DNA of 33,219 bases from Paraburkholderia elongata (lineage in GTDB: Bacteria > Pseudomonadota > Gammaproteobacteria > Burkholderiales > Burkholderiaceae), in assembly GCF_013177735.1 (NCBI RefSeq), contig NZ_WOEZ01000329.1:1-33219 (forward strand), read 5' to 3'. Below, in pieces: positions 23,412 through 31,069 of the stretch. Numbering within the stretch: the first letter of the stretch is position 1; every line of letters begins with the position of its first letter. The notes under the pieces are model-generated. The model had not been told where the DNA came from. It did not search any database and saw nothing but the letters and a program-made list of their open reading frames with translations. The position numbers and the translations under genes were made by a program.

Positions 23412-23603
23412 CATATCATTCGAAACATCAAGTCCAGAACGAACGTGATGCTCGGATTCAAACGGTTCAGGAGCGCCGCGACCACGATTGCAGGCATCGA
23501 GTTGATGCCCCGCGTCCGCAAGGGTCAGTTCAACCTCCGCACTCTCGGACTCAAGGATGCTGCTGCACCCGCCGTCTGGAACGCTGTCCTGTACAATACA
23601 TAA
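23412..23603 (+). pseudogene. C-terminal remnant of a different IS6-family transposase
   Basis: The frame reads HIIRNIKSRTNVMLGFKRFR, SAATTIAGIELMPRVRKGQF and WNAVL. This is the characteristic end of a large IS6-family subgroup (MLGFKRFR.A..TI.GIEL..RIRKGQF). The DDE core is gone. It is unrelated in detail to copies A and B. The stop codon falls inside the palindrome at 23590-23624. The stretch 23236-23411 before it is unassigned. Confidence 0.8.
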
Positions 23604-23624
23604 GGTATCCTTATGTATTGTACA
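23590..23624. repeat. Perfect 35-bp palindrome (16-bp arms, TAT centre)
   Basis: Arms TGTACAATACATAAGG and CCTTATGTATTGTACA are perfectly complementary around TAT. AT-rich in a GC-rich setting, without a T-run, it looks more like an operator or recombinase site than a terminator. It lies about 100 bp downstream of the TetR stop and at the end of the IS6 remnant. The CATAA...TTATG core recalls Xer-type sites, but the spacer is 7 bp and the symmetry is complete, so this is only a suggestion. Confidence 0.8.
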
Positions 23625-23724
23625 CGTCTCGGCTTCACCGGCTGTTTGCACCAGAACCACCGGCAGGGTGGGCGTCAATCGAGCGGTGCTGGCGGAGCAC
23701 CGCTCGACCCGGGACGACAGCGCA

Positions 23725-24309
23725 TTACGAGCGCTGCGGCACCAATGCGTCGACGAGCCCTGCTGCGGTCTGTCTAAGACTCTTCGGATCGGCGTAGACA
23801 CGCTCCATGACGGCAATGCCGCGTGTCATGGTGACGATGAGCCTGGCGGCCTGCGGCGCCGGAATCGCGAGTCTCTTTTTAGCTTCTGGCGTAGCGAGCG
23901 CACTGAGGACGATCGCTTCCAGCTCATCTAACATCTTTTGCAGGGCGTCGCGCAAGCGAGGCGATTCGGGGTCGACTTCGATCGCCGTTTTGGTGGACAG
24001 ACAGCCCCGCGCCGGCGAACCCTGTGCAATCGAGCGGATGGCGAACGTGAAAAACGCCGTCAACGCGTCGCGCGCGTCAGGCTTGTCCAGCGCGTGGCGA
24101 GCAGCGGCGAGGAATTCGACGGTGTACCGCTCAAACACGCGCACGAAGATTTCTTCCTTGTCGCCGTACGCGTTGTATAGGGACCCGCGCTGCACGCCGG
24201 TGGCTTCTGCCAGATCCAGCATCGAGGTGGCGCGAAAACCCTTGCGCCAGAAGACATCCAGCGCCTGCGCAAAGGCGTGCTCTTCATCAAACTGACGGAC
24301 TCCAGCCAT
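23725..24309 (-). CDS. TetR/AcrR family transcriptional regulator
   Basis: The 194-residue protein has an N-terminal TetR helix-turn-helix (about 10-55: FRATSMLDLAEATGVQRGSL, YNAYGDKEEIF) and an all-helical ligand/dimer domain with RGCLSTKTAIEVD, as in the AcrR/NemR-like subgroup. The ATG at 24309 follows GAGG by six bases. It would repress a neighbouring gene, usually a divergent reductase or efflux gene. Here the divergent side (24310-24566) contains no gene before IS6 copy B begins, so its natural target was probably lost. The protein itself looks intact. Confidence 0.9.
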   Translation of the reverse strand: MAGVRQFDEEHAFAQALDVFWRKGFRATSMLDLAEATGVQRGSLYNAYGDKEEIFVRVFERYTVEFLAAARHALDKPDARDALTAFFTFAIRSIAQGSPARGCLSTKTAIEVDPESPRLRDALQKMLDELEAIVLSALATPEAKKRLAIPAPQAARLIVTMTRGIAVMERVYADPKSLRQTAAGLVDALVPQRS

Positions 24310-24566
24310 GGTGCGCCTCAATCACGGTTTATCTATCAGGAGTATTTTGACACTATTGGCTAAAATGCGCAAAGCGTGGTGGCTGCGTTCGTTTAGATCC
24401 TGATATGACTTCCTCCTTGTCAAGTGCTAAACGCTGGTCAAGAACCACAAGCCGTTTCGCCTCGATGACCGCCCCTTTCTCTGCAAGCCGTTTTTGTCTG
24501 TGGGTGTCCCCCTCGGCACTTCCTGTCGGCGACTCTCCTCAGGGCGGCGCAGCCTGTAACGTCGAC
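24310..24566. other. Former divergent promoter region of the TetR gene
   Basis: No gene is seen. The sequence ATCAGGAGTATTTTGACACTATTGGCTAAAATG (24339-24369) holds a TTGACA 17 bases upstream of TAAAAT, a credible sigma70-type promoter on the plus strand that now faces only the IS6 copy. The remainder is unassigned. Confidence 0.45.
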
Positions 24567-25401
24567 GGGGCGCTGTCAGGTTGATTTATCAGTGGCGTAA
24601 GATGGCACGATGAAGAAAACGAAATCGCTCTATCACGGTCACCGTTTCCCAGCCAGCGTCATCAGTTGCGCAGTGCGCTGGTATTTTCGCTTTCAGTTGA
24701 GCTTGCGCGACGTCAAAGAGTTGCTTTTCGAGCGCGGCGTGATCGTGACGTATGAGACGATCCGGTGCTGGTGCGACAAATTCGGTGCGGGCTTGGCTCG
24801 CCGGGTGAAGGCAGCGCGGCGCAAACCGGGTGGCACGTGGCATCTCGATGAGATGTTTGTGACTTTGCGTGGGGAACCGTACCTGCTCGGGCGAGTTTGT
24901 TGACGAGCACGGCACCGAACTCGATATCCTGCTGCAAAAGCGGCGCGACAAGGCAGCCGCCAAACGCTTCTTCAGGCGTGTGCTGCGCTCAAACCTGGTA
25001 CCGCGCAAGATCGTCACCGACCAGCTGCGCAGCTATCCCGCAGCAAAGGCTGACATTCCGGAGCTGGTCAGCGTGAAGCACGTGTTCGTCAAAGCGGCCG
25101 CCCGGCTGAACAACCGGGCGGAGAACAGCCACCAGCCGACCCGGGAACGCGAGCGCCGCATGCGCGGCTTTCGCGACCCGAAACGCACACAACAATTTCT
25201 CTCCTGCTTCGGACCGATACGGCAACACTTCGCGCTCAAGCGGCATCTGCTGCGCGCGTCACTGTATCGCAAACAGCTTGCAGCAAGGTTCGTTGCCTGG
25301 CGCGAATTCACCGAACAAGCCCAAAATCCGTCGACTGGCTTCTGAACGAAAGTCACACCTGCCGGCGTTTCGTCTCACTCTCGGCAAGTTGACAACGCCC
25401 C
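24567..25401 (+). mobile_element. IS6-family insertion sequence, copy B (inactive), inserted in an HU gene
   Basis: An 835-bp element with inverted ends: left GGGGCGCTGTCAGGTTG, right (reverse complement) GGGGCGTTGTCAACTTG. The right end lies exactly at the 3' end of the minus-strand HU gene. Flanking octamers (ACGTCGAC and TTGAACGG) differ, so no target duplication remains. It is in opposite orientation to copy A, the pair enclosing IS630 and the TetR gene. Confidence 0.87.
24610..25345 (+). pseudogene. IS6-family transposase, frameshifted (copy B)
   Basis: The first frame (24610-24903) gives SLYHGHRFPASVISCAVRWY, ETIRCWCDKFG, and the first catalytic Asp in WHLDEMFVTLRGEPYLL, then GRVC and a stop. 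A second frame continues VDEHGTELDILLQKRRDK, TDQLRSYPAAKADIPELV, and the Glu region NNRAENSHQPTRERERRMRG, to 25345. Comparison with copy A (LLWRAVDEHG) shows one extra base near 24893. The two copies are broken at different places, so neither makes an intact transposase unless frameshifting occurs. Confidence 0.92.
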
Positions 25402-25658
25402 TTGAACGGCTTGCCCGCCATGAATTTCACCGTCTTTGCGGCAGGGATCTGGATCTCGGCGCCGGTCGCCGGATTGCGGCCCACCCGCGCGGCGCGCGCG
25501 CCGGTGGAAAACGATCCGGAGTCGATCAGTTGCACGGTATCGTCTTTTTTGACGGCCGCCGTAATGGTGGCGATCAGCGCATCAAGCGCGTCAGCGGCGG
25601 CCGCCTTGGTTGCGCCGGTCTTCGCGGCGACAGCATCCACCAGTTCCTGCTTGTTCAT
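25353..25658 (-). pseudogene. Second HU gene, 3' end replaced by IS6 and core motif degenerate
   Basis: The start is normal: ATG behind GAGGAAAAAACG, then MNKQELVDAVAAKTGATKAA. The arm RVGRNPATGAEIQIPAAKTV is identical to the HU at 1292-1570. The conserved IGFGSF turn has become IDSGSF. After AGKPFK (about 25401) the frame enters the IS6 inverted end and continues as GRCQLAESETKRRQV, replacing the usual final residues (DAVNGA). The 101-residue product may still be made, but two defects suggest decay. Its leader and upstream repeat mirror those of the first HU gene in inverted orientation. Confidence 0.85.
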
Positions 25659-26131
25659 CGTTTTTTCCTCGTTGAGTGAATGATGATGCCGCCACCCTTC
25701 TATGAGCAGTAAGTTGTCAAGGCCTCTCGACGGACTGACTCACAAAGCATCGTTCAGCACCTTCTGCTCAGTGCGCGTAATCTGGGTCGCGGGTAGGCGA
25801 AGCCTGGCGGCAGCGGACCCTTGGCCCAGGAAGGGATGGATATGCTGACGTAGCGTATTGTGCATCAGTATTTGCTGTGATCCGATGTGCGTCGCTCCTG
25901 CTGGTCTGAAGCCGATCGTTGCGCGCGTCAGACGTGACGTCCGACCACCTTCTATCCGCTGGCGACTCGCCAGCCTTATCCTGCATGCGCTTTGCGTCGT
26001 GGGACTAGTGTCCAAAACATACCCCATCTAACAGATCGGTTGCGCTAGCAACCCGGGTGGCGAACGGGCATGTTCACTTCAGACGTTGTATATATCGGGT
26101 TCACTCAATGGGTGCTCGCCATGCTTTCGCC
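25659..26131. other. Leader of the second HU gene and IS110 right flank
   Basis: Next to the HU start, the minus-strand sequence AGGGTGGCGGCATCATCATTCAC resembles the leader of the first HU gene. At 25740-26027 a minus-strand frame (GATHIGSQQILMHNTLRQHI, then PATQITRTEQKVLNDAL) has protein-like composition and might be a gene tail; I do not recognise it. The downstream boundary of the IS110 element must lie within the last part, but no terminal repeat was identified. Confidence 0.4.
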
Positions 26132-27286
26132 TCAGGCCACCTTCATCTGTGCCCCTTCCGGAATGGTGCCGTCCTTCAGATAGCGCCACAGCGCAATCGC
26201 GAGGCGACGTGCGACCGCGACGATCGCAATCCGTCGCGCCCGGCGATTGGGCCCAGTGCCCTGCGTGCGCCGGTTGAACCACTGCGTCAACGCGCTGCCG
26301 GGCTGATAGCGCAGCCAGGTCCATGCCATCTCGACCAGTAATGCGCGCACCCGCCGGTCGCCCTGTTTGCTGATGCCCTGATCGACCTGGCTCTCGCCGC
26401 TGTCGTACGGCTGCGGCACCAGTCCGACGCATGCACCCACCTGGCGCCGGTTGCTGAACTCCCGCCAGAACAGCTCGAGCGCGAGGCGAGACGCACCGAC
26501 CTCGCCAATCCCCTTCAGACGCGTCAAGTCGTGGCTTCGCTTGCGCGCGGGCGCCGGCACGTTTGCCTGCCGCGTCTTCTCCAGCGCCACGAATTGCTGC
26601 TCGGCGAGCGCCAGCCGTTCGCACTCGCGCAGAAGCCGCTCACGCAGCTCGGGCGGTAGCGGCGCACCGTCGTGGCACTTCACCTCGTTACGCGCGAGCC
26701 GGCCAGCGAAGGTCTTGCAGTCGACGTCGTCCCAGCAGCCCAGCGTGGCCAGCAGTTTGCGCATCCGGTCGCGGTGCTGCCGCACTTCCTTTTGCAGTTG
26801 CCCACGATCGCGCATTAGCTGGCGGGACGCTTCATCCTGCGGCGATGGCACATGCACCACGTGCATTCGGTCGCGCTCGCCGCGTAGCCACGCACGCAGG
26901 TTAATCACCAGCTTGATGACATCGAGCCGGTCGGTCTTCGCGCGCCGCTTGTGGCGTTCGACCGGAATGCTCGCCGGATCGACGACATGGCACTCGATGC
27001 TGCGCGCCTGCAGCGCACGAAAGATCCAGAAGGCATCCTGACCGGCCTCGTAGCTCACGACCACCCGCACGTCCGCAGGCAGCGACCACTTCTCTTTGTG
27101 GCGTTCGATCAGGTCCAGAACTGCCTGCACGCGGGCGGCGGCCTGTGGCTGCGCGACGGCGTGCACGGCGGGCGTCTCGCGCCGGCCGTCATGCAGCGCG
27201 ACCTTCCACTTCGTCCCGGCCAACTCTAGCGACACGGCAAGTATTGCTTCTTCACCGCGGGTGATGAATGTCTGATCCGTGCGCAT
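26132..27286 (-). CDS. IS110-family transposase
   Basis: The 384-residue protein has the N-terminal DEDD (RuvC-like) domain and the C-terminal Tnp_20 domain of IS110 recombinases. Acidic residues are Glu80 (VSYEAGQDAFW), Asp119 and Asp122 (KTDRLDVIKL). The first position, normally Asp, is Glu21 here (SLELAGTKWK), as in a subgroup I recall with FELS at this site. LKGIGEVGASRLALEL is the helix-hairpin-helix, and Ser296 (YDSGES) is the probable recombination nucleophile. The ATG follows AAAGGAGAACATC. IS110 enzymes act with a bridge RNA from a non-coding end. It probably inserted into the HU leader. Confidence 0.92.
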   Translation of the reverse strand: MRTDQTFITRGEEAILAVSLELAGTKWKVALHDGRRETPAVHAVAQPQAAARVQAVLDLIERHKEKWSLPADVRVVVSYEAGQDAFWIFRALQARSIECHVVDPASIPVERHKRRAKTDRLDVIKLVINLRAWLRGERDRMHVVHVPSPQDEASRQLMRDRGQLQKEVRQHRDRMRKLLATLGCWDDVDCKTFAGRLARNEVKCHDGAPLPPELRERLLRECERLALAEQQFVALEKTRQANVPAPARKRSHDLTRLKGIGEVGASRLALELFWREFSNRRQVGACVGLVPQPYDSGESQVDQGISKQGDRRVRALLVEMAWTWLRYQPGSALTQWFNRRTQGTGPNRRARRIAIVAVARRLAIALWRYLKDGTIPEGAQMKVA

Positions 27287-27660
27287 GATGTTCTCCTTTG
27301 AACAAGACTTGACACGCTGATTTTACGTATCAGTTCGTCGACGCCTCCTGCTCATAGGATCTACCCGATCGGCGCACCTCCGCGCAATCGGCACGCAACT
27401 GCACGACTCCTTCACGCAGAAATAAGCCGGCCGGACCGGCCCCGCTACCTGTAGGCACGGATCCCGGTTCACGCGATCGTGAGGAACGTTGCGCGTGCAA
27501 AGTCCGGCGCCTCAATGAAACGTGAACGTTTATGGTTCTGCGCCGCAGACGTCCCGGCGCCGCGGATCGCAAGGTCTTCCTCCCTGCTGCGCGTGGCCGC
27601 CTTTCCGCATCGCCGGTTGCATCCGGCCTTCATGCCCAATCGTCTGTGACGCGCCACGCC
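27287..27660 (-). other. Non-coding side of IS110; possible bridge RNA region
   Basis: No gene is seen. Upstream of the transposase on its coding strand lie a GC hairpin (GGCCGG, A, CCGGCC at 27429-27441) and other short dyads. In IS110 elements the 5' non-coding end encodes the bridge RNA that pairs with target and donor DNA, so this is the place to look; the RNA itself and the element's boundary are not demonstrated. Confidence 0.35.
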
Positions 27661-27981
27661 GTCGCGCCAGGTGCCATCCGGCGACGTCGTCCAGTCGATA
27701 CAAGGGCTCGTGTCCGCAAATGAAGGGGATGATAGCTCTGACTATCCGGGCCTTCATTTGCAGTCGGCCGCATCAATAGGCAACACCCAATTTGTTTCCG
27801 TTGCACGACCTCTGTCTGCAGTCCCGTGCGTGCAACGGCTGCATTCATGTCAACCGAGGGTTTCCAACGATCACCGCCCGCGGGTTCGCGCCTTTGGGAC
27901 CACCCACCGCTACCGCTCCCCTATCCTGACAGCTGCCATTTATCATGAATGCATTTGATGGCGCATCAATGCGGCGATAAT
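27661..27981 (-). repeat. Right copy of the long inverted repeat (partner 231-514 and 838-868)
   Basis: The minus strand repeats the left copy's landmarks in the same order (TTATCGCCGCATTGATGCGC, GGGAGCGGTAGCGGTGGGTGG shortened, GGCGCGAACCCGCGGGC, GCACGGGACTGCAGA, AATGAAGGCCCGGATAG, GACGACGTCGCCGGATGGCA). It lacks the 516-837 insert, so it provides the empty site. Similarity ends near 27981, just before the hairpin at 27989. It precedes the second HU gene, with IS110 between. Confidence 0.8.
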
Positions 27982-27988
27982 CCATAGG

Positions 27989-28065
27989 ATTGTTAGCGGA
28001 GAGGGAACGGCGTAATGAGCTGGTCGAAGGCACGGCGATCGAGCCGTTCCCTCTCCGCTAACAAT
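27989..28065. repeat. Perfect 23-bp inverted repeat with 31-base spacer (MITE-like)
   Basis: Arms 27989-28011 and 28043-28065 are perfectly complementary; their core is TGTTAGCGGAGAGGGAACGG and its complement. The spacer (28012-28042) has no gene. It resembles two IS terminal repeats brought together, such as a minimal non-autonomous element or the scar of a deleted IS. It marks the outer boundary of the right repeat copy. Confidence 0.8.
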
Positions 28066-28326
28066 TCGTTGAGCTAAACCGCTCCGCCGACGGTGGCTAT
28101 GGGAATTGAATTGGCGTGGCGATGGTTGTGGCGATCGGATTCGAGGATTGAAACATTCGTACGGGCGGCTCTGGACGCTCAATTGGGCCTGGCCCGTGCG
28201 ATCGCGGTGGGTCGCCGACGGGTTCGACGCTCGTAGAAGGCAGGCTGGGACCGCCGCGTACGTACGCATCCTGCCGACCCGTGAGGACGGGCCGGCTCCG
28301 GCCTGCCGGCGATCGCGATTCGAGCG
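28066..28326. other. Intergenic region before the IS91 transposase
   Basis: A plus-strand frame from 28100 (MGIELAWRWLWRSDSRIE, ending RRVRRS at 28236) is open but unrecognised. The 3' non-coding end of the IS91 element should lie here. No terminal motif was identified. Confidence 0.35.
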
Positions 28327-29520
28327 TCATGGATAGTTCGGCGGTGCCCGGGGTAATGCGCCTGGCAGGAGACATTCGACGCAGACCATGTGACCGTTTC
28401 GGCAGACCGGACAGTCACGCAATGATCGGCCGGTCAACTGCGCGTAACGGTCGCGGTAATCAGGTCTGGGCGGCGTGCGGGCTTCAGCAGGCGGTGCGCC
28501 AAGCAGACGCCGGCAGGCGGCAATGCGGGTCGCGCGCAGCCGGTTGCTAAGCAGGCCGTAGTGGCGAATCCGTTGCAGCCCGTGGGGCAGCACGTGCAGC
28601 AGGAAGCGGCGCAGGAACTCGTGAGCGTGCAGGCACATGGAGCGAGGCTTGCCTGGATGACGATAGTCCTTCCAGCGAAACGTCACGTGCCCGTCGGTCA
28701 GGCTGAGCAGGCGGTGGTTGGAGATTGCGACGCGGTGCGTGTAGCGGCCGAGATAGTCGAGCACCTGCTGTGGGCTGCCGAACGGCTCCTTGGCATAGAC
28801 AACCCATTCGGTATGACGCGGGCCCGACAGATAGCGGGCGAATTCGCCGGGCTCGGACAGATGGGCCAGTGACGCGAAGAAACCCAGGGCGCCGGCATCG
28901 AATGCGCGTTGCAACCGTTCGAGAAACAGTCGACGGAACAGGCGCGAGAGTACCCGCACGGGCAGGAAGAAACCAGGCCGGCAGGCCACCCAGCGCGTGC
29001 CGTCGGTAGCGAGCCCGCCGCCAGGGACCACGCAGTGCAGATGTGGATGATGCACCAGATTCTGCCCCCACGTGTGCAGGAGTGCGATGAAGCCGATCGT
29101 GGCGCCGAGGTGCCTTGGATCCTCGGCGATTGTCTGCAGCGTTTCGGCGGTGGCCTGAAACAGGATGTCGTAGACGGTGCGCTTGTTCTGGAATGCAATG
29201 GCCGATATCTCCTGCGGCACGGTGAACACCACGTGGAAGTACGGGACGGGCAACAGGTCCGTCTGACGGCGGTCGAGCCAGTCTGCGCGGGCGAGCGACT
29301 GGCACTTCGGACAGTGCCGGTTACCACACGAGTTGTAGGCAATGCGCTGGTGTCCGCAGGCGTCGCACTGCTCGACGTGGCCACCCAGGGCAGATGTGCG
29401 GCATTGTTCAATGGCGCGCATGACACGGCACTGTTCACGGTCAAGCGAATCGGCGTAGAGATGCCGGTATGCCGGGCCGTGACGGTGCAGGATGTCCGCC
29501 AGTTCCAGCTTGGCCTTCAT
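28327..29520 (-). CDS. IS91-family (HUH, Y2) transposase
   Basis: The 397-residue protein has an N-terminal zinc-finger region (CDACGHQRIAYNSCGNRHCP, about 52-71), the HUH metal site HPHLHCVVPGGG (His160, His162), and paired catalytic tyrosines Tyr256 and Tyr260 (DYLGRYTHRVAI), followed by a basic C-terminal part with CPVCRNGHMVCVEC. These are hallmarks of IS91/IS801/IS1294 transposases, which move by rolling-circle replication from one end. The ATG at 29520 has only a weak ribosome-binding site, so an upstream start is possible. No integrase-like partner ORF lies directly upstream; the RIT element starts 120 bp away. Confidence 0.93.
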   Translation of the reverse strand: MKAKLELADILHRHGPAYRHLYADSLDREQCRVMRAIEQCRTSALGGHVEQCDACGHQRIAYNSCGNRHCPKCQSLARADWLDRRQTDLLPVPYFHVVFTVPQEISAIAFQNKRTVYDILFQATAETLQTIAEDPRHLGATIGFIALLHTWGQNLVHHPHLHCVVPGGGLATDGTRWVACRPGFFLPVRVLSRLFRRLFLERLQRAFDAGALGFFASLAHLSEPGEFARYLSGPRHTEWVVYAKEPFGSPQQVLDYLGRYTHRVAISNHRLLSLTDGHVTFRWKDYRHPGKPRSMCLHAHEFLRRFLLHVLPHGLQRIRHYGLLSNRLRATRIAACRRLLGAPPAEARTPPRPDYRDRYAQLTGRSLRDCPVCRNGHMVCVECLLPGALPRAPPNYP

Positions 29521-29639
29521 CGCGGGCTCAGACGTGGTCAGCCGGCGTTTCGGGTGAGGTCTGCGAAGTGTTTGGGGGCAGCCGGTCGAATGGGCTGGTC
29601 GTCGCGCAGATCGTGCTGGTCGCGACCTTGAGATAGGTC

Positions 29640-29755
29640 AAATGTGCTGCAGCACATTTGCGTTATTACCGACAGTAGATCGTTATGTAGAGTAGCAACG
29701 TCAAGCGCATCGTGAGCAAGGCATCAGGTCTGAACTACTGCACATAAAGTTTCAT
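29640..29755. repeat. Left end of the RIT element
   Basis: The palindrome (29640-29659) is followed by GCGTTATTACCG, TTATGTAGAGT (29682-29692) and, opposed, CTACTGCACATAAAGTTTC (about 29736-29754). The last two motifs are candidate recombinase arm sites flanking a strand-exchange core. Confidence 0.7.
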
Positions 29756-29803
29756 CATGGGCTCCTGGCGTCCGTCGGGATCGCCTTTGCGAGGAGCTCG
29801 ATC

Positions 29804-31069
29804 ATGGAGAAGTCAACCCATCAAGTTTCAAGCCACCTGCCGTTGCAGCAGTTCGTTGCTGGTGCCGTGGGCGAACTGGAGAGGCTTCACTACAGCAGAC
29901 GAACGCTCGCGCGCTATCGCGCAGTCTGGCGACATCTCATCGGGTTTTGTCACGAGATGAGCCTGGAAGATCAGTATTCACAGGAGCTGGCGGAACAATT
30001 TTGCACTGCGTATCAGATGTATGAGGGTGAATGCCTGAACTCGCGGCAGGGATGGCGACGGCATATCGTGTTTGCCCTCAAGGTTCTGGAGGACTTTGCG
30101 CGTGACGGGCACATTGAGCGTACCGTCACCGACATGCAGAAGATCCAGGTCCCGGCGCCCATGAGCACGACATTGCGCGACTATGAACTGTACTGTCGGG
30201 ATCGACGTCATCTTCGCACAACGACCCTTCGCGAGCGGATGCGGGAGATCGCGATATTCGCGGATTTCCTTGGTTCAAGGAATATCACGTTTTTTGACCA
30301 GATGCAGCCGGCTGATCTCTGCGCATTTGTGACCTCGCAACATCGCCTGGCGGCCAAGTCCGTCTCGCGTATCGTTTCCGATGTGCGTGGCTTTCTGCGC
30401 TTTCTTCTGCTGCGAGGAATTCTGCAGCAAGATCTCAGCCATGTCTTGCCGGTGGTCCACGTTCCCCGCGATGCGACTATTCCATCGGTCTGGGACCCGA
30501 ACCTCGTGATCAGGTTGCTCGAAGTCGTCGATAGAACCTCGCCCAAAGGCAAGCGTGATTACGCGATCCTTCTGCTTGCCTGTCGCCTCGGATTGCGAGC
30601 GGGCGATATTCGGACACTATCCATCGACGATCTGAAGTGGGAAACGGCCACGATAGAGATTAAGCAGTCGAAGAGCCTTGCACCTCTTTGTTTGCCATTA
30701 ACGGAGGAAGTTGGCGAAGCGCTGATTGACTATCTGAGATCGGGCCGTCCTCAATCGGATCGTCGAGAAGTGTTCCTCACATTGAATGCGCCGTTCCAAC
30801 CCTTCTGTGAGGCCGCTAACCTGCATTACATCGTCAAGCATTGGAAGACCCTCGCCGGGATTCGCTTCCGGAGTCCGCAACGCCATGGTTTGCACTCGCT
30901 ACGCCACACACTCGCGACACGACTGCTTCATGAACAGACACCGTTTCAAGTCATCAGCGACATCCTCGGGCATGCGACGACGGCCTCGACGTTGATCTAC
31001 GCGAAGACCGACGTGGAAACCCTGCGCACTGCCGCGTTGAACACCGAGGAGATGCGCCATGTCGAGTAG
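29804..31069 (+). CDS. ritA: RIT tyrosine recombinase A
   Basis: The 421-residue protein has an N-terminal core-binding SAM-like domain (about 125-215) after an extra N-terminal region, and a C-terminal phage-integrase catalytic domain (about 230-410). Catalytic residues: Arg265 (LGLRAGDIRTL), His364 and Arg367 (HSLRHTLATRLL), His390 (LGHATTAST) and nucleophile Tyr399 (LIYAKTD). It would cut and rejoin DNA at the element ends. The ATG at 29804 follows GAGGAG; the next gene starts 11 bases before its stop, so the trio is probably co-translated. Confidence 0.92.
   Translation: MEKSTHQVSSHLPLQQFVAGAVGELERLHYSRRTLARYRAVWRHLIGFCHEMSLEDQYSQELAEQFCTAYQMYEGECLNSRQGWRRHIVFALKVLEDFARDGHIERTVTDMQKIQVPAPMSTTLRDYELYCRDRRHLRTTTLRERMREIAIFADFLGSRNITFFDQMQPADLCAFVTSQHRLAAKSVSRIVSDVRGFLRFLLLRGILQQDLSHVLPVVHVPRDATIPSVWDPNLVIRLLEVVDRTSPKGKRDYAILLLACRLGLRAGDIRTLSIDDLKWETATIEIKQSKSLAPLCLPLTEEVGEALIDYLRSGRPQSDRREVFLTLNAPFQPFCEAANLHYIVKHWKTLAGIRFRSPQRHGLHSLRHTLATRLLHEQTPFQVISDILGHATTASTLIYAKTDVETLRTAALNTEEMRHVE

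Noticed and set aside
23590..23624. Rho-independent terminator for TetR
   Set aside because: The stem is AT-rich with no T-run on either side, and it starts about 100 bp beyond the TetR stop, inside the IS6 remnant.
23253..23816. A 187-residue minus-strand frame between IS630 and TetR
   Set aside because: It runs antisense through the recognisable IS6 C-terminal remnant and the palindrome and overlaps the TetR 3' end; no domain is visible.
21013..25401. A functional IS6-bounded composite transposon
   Set aside because: Both transposases are frameshifted and no outer target duplication was found, so present mobility is not supported.
28547..29444. Two long minus-strand frames overlapping the IS91 transposase in other phases
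   Set aside because: The IS91 frame carries HUH and Tyr motifs; the others are shadow frames.
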